The notes below the pieces were generated by a model, which searched no databases, was not told where the DNA came from, and saw only the letters and a program-made list of their open reading frames with translations. DNA of 5,029 nt from Bacillota bacterium (GTDB taxonomy: Bacteria; Bacillota_I; Bacilli_A; RFN20; CAG-826): NCBI GenBank assembly GCA_026387995.1, contig JAPLKQ010000045.1:1-5029 (forward strand), in the 5' to 3' direction. Position 1 is the stretch's first letter; each line of letters begins with the position of its first letter. A program made the position numbers and the translations under genes. This document shows positions 1-5,029 of the stretch, one piece after another.

Positions 1-934
1 GCAACTGGAACTTAAGGAAATGCACCGTAAATTGGGCATTACCTTTATTTATGTCACTCATGACCAAGAAGAAGCGCTGACAATGTCAGACACCATCGTC
101 GTTATGAAGGATGGCGCTATCCAACAAATCGGAACGCCTACCGAAATCTATAATGAACCCGCAAATGCCTTTGTGGCCGACTTTATCGGCGAAAGCAACA
201 TTTATAACGGCACCATGATTGGACCTAAGCTCGTCCGCTTCCTCAATGCCAACTTCAAATGCGTCGATGATTTCCCGCTCAATGAAAAAGTCGATGTCGT
301 CATCCGTCCGGAAGATATCATTCTCGGAAAAGTCGGCGAAGGCATTGTCAACGGAAAGCTTGCCAACTCCGTTTTCAAAGGCACTTATTACGAATATCTC
401 TTCGTGGTTGGGAAAAGCGAAGTCATGGTTCAGGATACGCGCATCTTCCCTCTCAACTTCGAAGCCTCTATCACGGCCGATCCGGAAAGTCTCCATATCA
501 TGAAAAAAGAGATGGTCACGAACGTTTATCCGGATGCCTGGATCAATAAGAGCAATAAAGTCGTGATCACCGACGGCGTTTTCAAATGTGATCTCACGCA
601 ACTAATTCCTGGCTCGCATCTTGATGATGACGGTTATTTAGTCGACGTTAAGGGCATTAAATACGATTTAACCGATGCCGACGTCACTGCAGAGATCGCT
701 TTTGGCGATATCGAAATCATCGACAATGAAACCGATGGCGACGTGGCCGGCGAAATCATCCAAAGCATTTATAAAGGCGACCATTATCAAGTCATTATCC
801 GTACGGCGGAACAAGAAGATTTCGTCGTTGATACCGAATATACATGGAATCCGAACGACCGTGTCTCCGTCCGCATTGATCCCAAGAAAATCAAACTCAA
901 GATAAAAGGAGACATTAAGGATCATGTTCACTAA
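1..934 (+). CDS. potA: PotA, polyamine ABC transporter ATP-binding subunit (5'-truncated by window edge)
   Basis: This is the C-terminal part of the ATPase that powers spermidine/putrescine import at the inner face of the membrane. The first full codon is at position 2. Walker A, signature and Walker B motifs lie upstream of the window. The H-loop is visible as [10 protein letters not shown] (residues 11-20, counting Met at position 20 as 1), followed by the PotA-typical [10 protein letters not shown] and FIGESN. A first TOBE/OB module spans about residues 60-163 and contains VIRPEDI; it ends in HIMKK, where many Gram-positive PotA proteins stop. About 140 more residues follow, and they resemble a second copy of that module. 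The protein therefore has about 290 residues after the H-loop histidine, against roughly 170 in E. coli PotA (from memory). The stop overlaps potB by 11 bases, which suggests coupled translation. Family assignment is firm; the meaning of the extension is inference. Confidence 0.95.
   Translation, partial: QLELKEMHRKLGITFIYVTHDQEEALTMSDTIVVMKDGAIQQIGTPTEIYNEPANAFVADFIGESNIYNGTMIGPKLVRFLNANFKCVDDFPLNEKVDVVIRPEDIILGKVGEGIVNGKLANSVFKGTYYEYLFVVGKSEVMVQDTRIFPLNFEASITADPESLHIMKKEMVTNVYPDAWINKSNKVVITDGVFKCDLTQLIPGSHLDDDGYLVDVKGIKYDLTDADVTAEIAFGDIEIIDNETDGDVAGEIIQSIYKGDHYQVIIRTAEQEDFVVDTEYTWNPNDRVSVRIDPKKIKLKIKGDIKDHVH
341..508 (+). repeat. PotA TOBE-like protein repeat, copy A
   Basis: This encodes PotA residues 108-163, the second half of the canonical C-terminal TOBE/OB module. 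It aligns without gaps, at an offset of 132 residues, to residues 240-272 of the same protein. The shared pattern is G-x-V-x-G, then S-(V/I)-(F/Y)-K-G, then Y, then D-T; I count 11 identities in 33 positions. After one gap both copies also share a DP pair near the end. The repeat is visible at protein level, not as a DNA repeat, so the duplication is old. Confidence 0.6.
737..907 (+). repeat. PotA TOBE-like protein repeat, copy B
   Basis: This encodes PotA residues 240-296 and mirrors copy A, with SIYKGDHY answering SVFKGTYY. The preceding stretch (about residues 176-234, with VFKCD and FGDIEII) likewise resembles the first half of the canonical module (NFKCVDD and RPEDIIL, residues 79-102). 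The whole OB module therefore appears duplicated, not just one strand pattern. Confidence 0.55.
905..912 (+). promoter_or_regulatory. Ribosome binding site for potB
   Basis: AAAGGAGA lies inside the 3' end of potA, 11 bases before the potB ATG at 924. It supports that start, and with it the 11-base overlap between potA and potB. Confidence 0.7.
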
Positions 935-1715
935 TTTCCAGCGGAAACGCCTGGCAATTCCTTATGCGATCTTTCTTCTCCTTTTTGTCATACTTCCGCT
1001 CTTGGTCATTCTTGTTTATGCCTTTACGGATGCCAACTTTCACGTCAGTTTCGCTAACGCCAGCAACTTCTTCACGTCCGATAAATTCAGCACGCTTATC
1101 GTCAGCCTCGTTTATGGCGCCGCCAACACGGTCATCTGCTTATTGATCGGTTTCCCGATTGCCATGATCCTGGCCTCTAAAAAATATAACAAAAATGTCG
1201 TTATCGTCTTACTTTTCGTGATGCCAATGTGGATTAACTTCGTCATCCGAATTTGGGCCTTACGTGATTTACTGACCTGGATTGGCCTTGAAGGCGGACG
1301 TTTTCCCGAACTGGCCACGATTATTGGCCTTGTCTACGACTATCTTCCCTTCGTCATCCTTCCTTTATATACGACCATGCTAAGAATGGACCGTAGCCAA
1401 GTGGAAGCGGCCAGCGATCTCGGAGCGACGCCGTATCAAACATTCACCAAAGTGATTATTCCCCTGACCATGCCGGGCATAGTCTCGGCGGCCATGATGG
1501 TGTTCATGCCGACCATCTCGAGTTACGCGATTGCCGATATTCTCAGCGAATTCACCGTGACCCTCTTCGGTAAAACGATCGAAATTTACTTCTCGCAGAG
1601 CAACTGGCATTTCGGCAGCCTCTTGGCTCTCGTGATGTTGTGCCTGATCGGCGTTTCGACGCTGGTCACGAACAAAGTCACTAAAAAAGACGATGAGCGG
1701 GTGAATTTATGGTAA
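924..1715 (+). CDS. potB: PotB, polyamine ABC transporter permease
   Basis: This 263-residue integral membrane protein is one half of the polyamine channel and is close to the usual PotB length of about 275-285. The N-terminus has a hydrophobic segment (about residues 11-34) after a short basic stretch. More hydrophobic segments lie at about 57-84, 91-111, 131-152, 183-205 and 230-249, consistent with six helices. The EAA loop that docks onto PotA is intact: EAASDLGA at 161-168 and the VIIPL end at 177-181. The stop overlaps the potC start by 7 bases (ATG at 1709, TAA at 1713). Placement between potA and potC matches the classical potABCD order. The start at 924 is supported by an upstream AAAGGAGA. 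No defect is visible here, in contrast to its partner potC. Confidence 0.95.
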   Translation: MFTNFQRKRLAIPYAIFLLLFVILPLLVILVYAFTDANFHVSFANASNFFTSDKFSTLIVSLVYGAANTVICLLIGFPIAMILASKKYNKNVVIVLLFVMPMWINFVIRIWALRDLLTWIGLEGGRFPELATIIGLVYDYLPFVILPLYTTMLRMDRSQVEAASDLGATPYQTFTKVIIPLTMPGIVSAAMMVFMPTISSYAIADILSEFTVTLFGKTIEIYFSQSNWHFGSLLALVMLCLIGVSTLVTNKVTKKDDERVNLW

Positions 1716-2442
1716 AGAAGATACTCGCCCGCGGGTATGTCGGGTTTATCCTTCTATTAATGTATCTCCCCATTTTCGTCTTGATTGCGTTTAGTTTCAC
1801 CGACAGTTCCAACGTCGGGACTTGGAACGGATTCTCCTTGATCCTGTATTTACGTTTATTCCAAAATCAGGAGGCCTTGATGGCGCTTGGCAATACTTTG
1901 CTGCTTGCCGTCTCCTCGGCCACCATCTCGACGATTCTCGGAACCATGGGCGCCATCGGCGTTTTCTACTCAAAAAAGAAATTTAAAAAAACCATGGAAC
2001 TGACGACCCAGCTTCCCATCATCAATGCCGAGGTCGTCATCTCGCTCTCGCTCGCCGTTTTATTCGTTGCCGTCGGCATTGCCCGCGGTTTCGTGACGCT
2101 CCTTTAGGGGCGACCCCGAATTACGCCCTCCGCCATGTCATCATTCCCGAGATTTTGCCAGGCATCATCGCCGGATTTATGCTGGCGATTACCTTATCCC
2201 TCGACGATTTCATCATTACGACCTTTTTACGAAACGTCGAATTTGAAACGCTGTCGACCTATGTTTATGCCTCGTTACGGAATATGACGCATTTCCCACA
2301 TGAACTGAGAGCGCTGACGACCATCATCTTCATCGGGGCCATCGGGGTCCTGGTGGCGAATAACGCCTTGTCTCAAAAAGATGCCGCCAAGAAGATGACA
2401 GCATTATTACAGAAAAGAGGAAAGATTAATGAAAAAGACTAA
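1709..2442 (+). pseudogene. potC: PotC, polyamine ABC transporter permease, broken by internal deletion
   Basis: Intact PotC would be the second channel half, usually about 260 residues. Here an N-terminal piece of 132 codons (1709-2107) ends in GIARGFVTLL and a TAG. Homology resumes immediately in another frame at about 2104 with LGATPNYALRHVIIPEILPG and runs to TAA at 2440-2442. Compared with E. coli PotC as I remember it, about 32 residues are missing at the junction: a membrane helix, the following loop, and the EAA residues before the conserved LGA. The frame change requires a loss of 3n+1 bases, so about 97. The remaining parts look well conserved (VVISLSLAVLF; ITLSLDDFIITTF), so the lesion is recent or artefactual. 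The potB overlap at the 5' end and the potD overlap at the 3' end are preserved. It could also be an assembly deletion in an otherwise normal gene. Confidence 0.85.
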
Positions 2443-3871
2443 ATTTTTGTTAGCTTCCGTCCTGCTTGGTCTATTGGCGAGCAGCGGTTCACACGCGTTC
2501 ACGGCGCATGCCGATGAACCTTTGACCCTAAAAATCTACAACTGGGCCGACTATATCTATGAACAGGAAACGGAAGCCGATCCCGCCAGTGTCATCACGC
2601 AGTTCGAGACCTTTGCCTCCGCAAAATACGGGCAACCCGTCACGGTTTCCTACAGCACTTTTGACACCAACGAAACGATGTACAACCAAGTGGCCGGCCT
2701 CGGCGAGAAATTCGACCTCATCTGCCCGAGCGACTACATGATCCAAAAAATGGGTAAAGAAGGTTTGCTTGAGAAATTTGATTATGCCAATTTGCCGAAC
2801 TATACTGCCAACGCTTCTCCCTACCTTGTGAATCGTCTGGATAACATCGCGGTGGGAACGGATAAACTCAGCGACTATATGGCCGGTTATATGTGGGGCA
2901 CGATGGGCTTAATCTATAACCCTGAAGAAGTACTGCCCGCCGACATGACCTCCTGGTCTTCGCTCTGGTCTTCGACGTATTACAAGCAAAGTTCCGTCAA
3001 AGACTCGATGCGCGACACGTATCTGGTTGGTTTGATTTATACCTACCGGGACGAAATTAACGCCTTAAAAGCCCAATACGAGGCTTCCACGATTGACGCC
3101 GCGACCTATAACGCCGGCCTCACGGAAATCCTCAACCGCCGCAGCGACGCCGATTTAGCCGCAGTCTTAACTTCGCTGAAAGCCTTAAAAGACAACATCT
3201 ACGGCCTGGAAGTCGATAGCGGAAAAAGCGATATCGTTACCGGCAAGATCAACATCAACGTGGCCTGGAGCGGCGATGCCGTTTACAGCATGGACGTGGC
3301 CGAAGAAGAATCCAGCAAAATCCTCAATTACACGGTGCCTGATGAAGGCAGCAACATTTGGTTCGACGGCTGGGTCATGCCCACCGGCGCCAACACTGAT
3401 TTAGCAGAAGACTTCGTCAATTTCATCTCCGATCCCGCCATTGCCATCCTCAATATGGACTATATCGGTTACACCAGTTTCATCGCCGGACAAGACGTCT
3501 TGGACCGCGTCAATGAACTCTATGGGACCGCTACCGGCGAAGGCGTCGATTTATCCTATTTCTTCACGGGAACGGTGGACCCTTCCGCTTCGATGGTCAT
3601 CACCAGCGACACCGTGGGGCGTCAGTTCTCCGCCCAATACCCCGATTTACCGACCATTACCCGCTGCGTGGTCATGGAAGACTTTGGCGCCGATAACGAC
3701 AAAGTCGTCGAGATGTGGTCGAACTTTAAAGCCACGACCTTAGGCCTTGTCGCCTATCTCGGCATTGGCGCCGCCATCCTCGTCGCCATCGGCGTGGGCC
3801 TCTATTTCTTCCTCCGCCAAAAGAAGAGCCAACGCCATCTTCGCCAAAAAGCAAAAGCCCAGAAAAAGTAG
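2429..3871 (+). CDS. potD: PotD-like polyamine-binding protein with C-terminal membrane anchor
   Basis: This 480-residue extracellular protein should capture spermidine/putrescine and deliver it to PotBC. Family motifs in order are KIYNWADYI (35-43), STFDTNETMYNQV (76-88), FDLICPSDYM (95-104), YMWGTMGLIYN (154-164), MRDTYLVGLIY (194-204), NVAWSGDAV (277-285) and WFDGWVMPTGA (311-321). The W and D of WFD match polyamine-contacting residues of E. coli PotD, from memory. The signal peptide (about 1-28) has no lipobox cysteine; cleavage after AHA (26-28) is likely. A hydrophobic helix at about 437-462 is followed by a basic tail of 18 residues, so the protein is probably tethered at its C-terminus. 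It is longer than E. coli PotD (348 residues), with an extra charged helical stretch near 205-262. The start overlaps the potC frame by 14 bases, with GAGG at 2417-2420 as ribosome binding site. Confidence 0.93.
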   Translation: MKKTKFLLASVLLGLLASSGSHAFTAHADEPLTLKIYNWADYIYEQETEADPASVITQFETFASAKYGQPVTVSYSTFDTNETMYNQVAGLGEKFDLICPSDYMIQKMGKEGLLEKFDYANLPNYTANASPYLVNRLDNIAVGTDKLSDYMAGYMWGTMGLIYNPEEVLPADMTSWSSLWSSTYYKQSSVKDSMRDTYLVGLIYTYRDEINALKAQYEASTIDAATYNAGLTEILNRRSDADLAAVLTSLKALKDNIYGLEVDSGKSDIVTGKININVAWSGDAVYSMDVAEEESSKILNYTVPDEGSNIWFDGWVMPTGANTDLAEDFVNFISDPAIAILNMDYIGYTSFIAGQDVLDRVNELYGTATGEGVDLSYFFTGTVDPSASMVITSDTVGRQFSAQYPDLPTITRCVVMEDFGADNDKVVEMWSNFKATTLGLVAYLGIGAAILVAIGVGLYFFLRQKKSQRHLRQKAKAQKK

Positions 3872-3884
3872 CCTTTCTTTATAA

Positions 3885-3913
3885 TTGAAAGAGATTAGTG
3901 ACGATGTTATACT
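3885..3913 (+). promoter_or_regulatory. SigA/sigma70-type promoter for the tRNA cluster
   Basis: The -35 box is TTGAAA (3885-3890) and the -10 box is TATACT (3908-3913), with a 17-base spacer. Each box differs from consensus at one position. Initiation would be expected near 3920, shortly before tRNA-Cys at 3934. The -10 box lies within the inverted repeat described separately. Confidence 0.75.
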
Positions 3914-3928
3914 AATAAGCGTCGTCAC
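3898..3928. repeat. Inverted repeat bracketing the tRNA promoter -10 box
   Basis: GTGACGA (3898-3904) and TCGTCAC (3922-3928) are perfect reverse complements. Allowing two G-T pairs, the stem extends inward to 11 pairs (3898-3908 with 3918-3928) around a 9-base loop. No T-run follows, so it is not a standard terminator. It could be an operator, an RNA hairpin in read-through transcripts, or chance. Confidence 0.55.
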
Positions 3929-3933
3929 GGGAC

Positions 3934-4007
3934 GGTTCCTTAGCCAAGTGGTAAGGCAATTGACTGCAACTCAATGATCGTCGGTTCAACTCCGATAGGA
4001 ACCTCCA
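3934..4007 (+). tRNA. tRNA-Cys (GCA)
   Basis: The acceptor stem GGTTCCT pairs with AGGAACC (3997-4003), followed by discriminator T (the usual U73 of tRNA-Cys) and an encoded CCA. The D arm has GCC/GGC. The anticodon stem ATTGA/TCAAT encloses loop CTGCAAC, giving anticodon GCA. The T arm GTCGG/CCGAT holds loop TTCAACT, with one G-T closing pair. The variable loop is 4 bases. It is the first tRNA of the cluster, 20 bases after the -10 box. Confidence 0.97.
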
Positions 4008-4026
4008 TTCTTCGATTCAAAATTGC

Positions 4027-4054
4027 TTGTATTTTGTGGCATTTATGCTATATT
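4027..4054 (+). promoter_or_regulatory. Probable extended -10 promoter for tRNA-Arg and tRNA-Pro
   Basis: An extended -10 TGCTATATT (4046-4054) lies 12 bases before tRNA-Arg, with a modest -35 TTGTAT at 4027-4032 and a 16-base spacer. It sits in the 59-base gap between tRNA-Cys and tRNA-Arg. No T-run hairpin separates the two tRNAs, so the pair may also be read from the upstream promoter. Confidence 0.55.
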
Positions 4055-4066
4055 GTATGAGCCCAT

Positions 4067-4143
4067 GCGCCCGTAGCTCAATTGGATAGAGCGCCAGACT
4101 ACGAATCTGGAGGTTACGAGTTCGATTCCTGTCGGGCGCACCA
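4067..4143 (+). tRNA. tRNA-Arg (ACG)
   Basis: The acceptor GCGCCCG pairs with CGGGCGC (4133-4139), with discriminator A and encoded CCA. The D arm GCTC/GAGC is clear. The anticodon stem CCAGA/TCTGG encloses loop CTACGAA, giving anticodon ACG, which is normally edited to ICG by TadA to read CGU/CGC/CGA. The T loop is TTCGATT. Only three bases separate its CCA from tRNA-Pro, so both almost certainly come from one precursor. Confidence 0.97.
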
Positions 4144-4146
4144 TGA

Positions 4147-4223
<77 letters not shown>

Positions 4224-4232
4224 GAACATATC

Positions 4233-4260
4233 GCCATCACGAAAGTGGTGGCTTTTTTCT
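4233..4260 (+). terminator. Intrinsic terminator of the tRNA cluster
   Basis: GCCATCAC (4233-4240) pairs with GTGGTGGC (4245-4252), 8 pairs including one G-T, around a GAAA tetraloop. A run of six T follows at 4253-4258. This should end the tRNA transcript and insulate the aquaporin gene. Confidence 0.9.
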
Positions 4261-4282
4261 AGCGAAAAAGGTCGCTTTCCTC

Positions 4283-4311
4283 TTGAACATTAAGAAATGA
4301 GTCACTACAAT
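4283..4311 (+). promoter_or_regulatory. SigA/sigma70-type promoter for the aquaporin gene
   Basis: The -35 box TTGAAC (4283-4288) and -10 box TACAAT (4306-4311) have a 17-base spacer. The start codon is 24 bases after the -10 box, giving a leader of roughly 18 bases with no room for a riboswitch. The gene therefore looks independently transcribed. Confidence 0.75.
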
Positions 4312-4321
4312 TTAGGCTATT

Positions 4322-4328
4322 GGGAGGT
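4322..4328 (+). promoter_or_regulatory. Ribosome binding site deciding the aquaporin start
   Basis: GGGAGGT lies upstream of two in-frame ATG codons, at 4330 and 4336. Its GGAGG core (4323-4327) is 2 bases from the first and 8 bases from the second, so 4336 is the likely start. Confidence 0.8.
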
Positions 4329-4335
4329 CATGATT

Positions 4336-5029
4336 ATGACAGAAAGTTTCAAAAAGTATTTGGCAGAGTTCATCGGGACGTTCGTTTTAGTGTTCTTTAG
4401 CTGCGGGACGGCCGTATTCGTCAGTTATTTCTCCGTGGATGCCGCCGCAAGTTACCTCATCATCGCGTTAGCCTTTGGTTTATCCGTCGTCGCGATGGCT
4501 TATGCCATCGGCCATATCAGCGGTTGCCATATCAACCCGGCGGTTTCGCTTGCAATGCTCATCCTTAAAAAATTATCCGGAAAAGATTTCCTCGGCTATG
4601 TCGTCGCCCAAGTGTTAGGCGGTATTGCCGGCAGCGCGATTCTACTTCTCATCACGCGCTTGACCAACATCGGCGCGACCGGTCTCGGCGCGAACGGCTT
4701 CGGGATTTATTCCGCGGTCGATCTCACTCTGGTAGGCGCTTTGATCGTTGAAGTCTTCTTCACCTTCGTCTTCGTCCTAACCGTCATCGGCGTCACCTCC
4801 AGTGAAAAAACCGCTCCCATTGCCGGCCTGGTCATTGGCTTGGTCCTCACCTTTGTCCATTTCATCGGTATCCCGCTCACTGGCGCTTCCGTCAATCCGG
4901 CCCGTAGCCTTGCTCCGGCCGTCATCCTAGCGTTCGGCGGACACCTTGAAGCGTTATCGCAAGTTTGGGTCTTCATCGCCGCACCTTTAGTCGGTGGCGC
5001 CCTGGCCGCGCTCGTCGCGAAATATCTCT
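4336..5029 (+). CDS. aqpZ: AqpZ-like aquaporin (MIP family), 3'-truncated by window edge
   Basis: This membrane channel most likely passes water. The 231 codons visible cover nearly the whole protein (E. coli AqpZ is about 231 residues); no stop is reached. An opening AEFIGTFVLVFF helix (10-21) is followed by the first pore half-helix motif GHISGCHINPAV (59-70, NPA at 67-69) and the second, TGASVNPARS (182-191, NPA at 187-189). Hydrophobic stretches between them fit six membrane helices. By alignment with AqpZ and mammalian aquaporins from memory, the selectivity filter is F47, H175, A184 and R190. His at the second position and the lack of the glycerol-facilitator Asp after the second NPA argue for a water channel over GlpF. 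It has its own promoter after the tRNA terminator, so it is functionally separate from the pot operon. Substrate is inferred, not shown. Confidence 0.93.
   Translation, partial: MTESFKKYLAEFIGTFVLVFFSCGTAVFVSYFSVDAAASYLIIALAFGLSVVAMAYAIGHISGCHINPAVSLAMLILKKLSGKDFLGYVVAQVLGGIAGSAILLLITRLTNIGATGLGANGFGIYSAVDLTLVGALIVEVFFTFVFVLTVIGVTSSEKTAPIAGLVIGLVLTFVHFIGIPLTGASVNPARSLAPAVILAFGGHLEALSQVWVFIAAPLVGGALAALVAKYL

Noticed and set aside
86..601. 171-codon open frame on the minus strand opposite potA
   Set aside because: It is a shadow of the potA codon pattern, has no recognisable family features, and lies fully inside a confident gene.
2090..2110. Programmed ribosomal frameshift within potC
   Set aside because: A shift would restore the frame but not the roughly 32 missing residues, including the EAA motif. 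There is no convincing slippery heptamer with a downstream structure. A deletion explains the data better.
2155..2442. Separate small membrane-protein gene starting at TTG 2155
   Set aside because: The sequence is plainly the C-terminal part of PotC, homology extends upstream of the TTG to about 2104, and no ribosome binding site supports a start there.
3873..3891. CTTTC/GAAAG hairpin just after potD as a terminator
   Set aside because: It has five mostly A-T pairs, a 9-base loop, and no following T-run; it also overlaps the -35 box of the tRNA promoter.
4261..4276. Small hairpin AGCGA/TCGCT after the tRNA terminator
   Set aside because: The stem is only 5 pairs with a 6-base loop and a weak T-run (three T), just upstream of a promoter. 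It may be chance and was not listed as a second terminator.
4330..4335. Upstream ATG as aquaporin start
   Set aside because: It is in frame but only 2 bases from the GGAGG core, too close for normal initiation; the ATG at 4336 has 8-base spacing.
4707..4976. 89-codon minus-strand open frame inside the aquaporin gene
   Set aside because: The + strand frame has both NPA motifs and a membrane-protein pattern; the antisense frame is low-complexity Thr/Arg/Lys-rich shadow sequence.

Overview
The window looks like chromosome from a Firmicutes-type bacterium, perhaps a Bacilli or Erysipelotrichia-like lineage. The reasons are potABCD gene order, AGGAGG-like ribosome binding sites, sigma70/SigA-type promoters, tRNA genes with encoded CCA, and proteins that read most like Gram-positive PotABCD. 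TGG is used for Trp and no in-frame TGA is needed, so the standard bacterial code applies. The taxonomic guess rests on pattern memory only.

Positions 1-3871 hold a polyamine (spermidine/putrescine) ABC importer operon on the + strand. It contains the 3' part of potA (ATPase), potB (permease), potC (permease) and potD (binding protein), with neighbouring reading frames overlapping by 11, 7 and 14 bases. Three points stand out. PotA carries a second copy of its C-terminal TOBE/OB module. PotC is broken by an out-of-frame internal deletion of about 97 bases that removes the EAA part of the ATPase-docking loop. PotD has a non-lipoprotein signal peptide and is instead anchored by a C-terminal transmembrane helix with a basic tail.

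Positions 3872-4260 hold three tRNA genes: Cys(GCA), Arg(ACG) and Pro(UGG). A good promoter precedes tRNA-Cys, a second precedes tRNA-Arg, and a strong intrinsic terminator follows tRNA-Pro. No terminator is visible after potD. An inverted repeat with 7-base perfect arms brackets the -10 box of the first tRNA promoter.

Positions 4261-5029 hold a promoter, a strong ribosome binding site and the 5' part of an AqpZ-like aquaporin gene that runs off the window.

If all parts were intact, PotA would energise a PotB-PotC channel fed by membrane-tethered PotD. With potC broken as read here, the importer should not assemble normally, unless the lesion is an assembly error or another permease substitutes. 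I see no CRISPR array, insertion sequence, phage gene or clearly new defence system.
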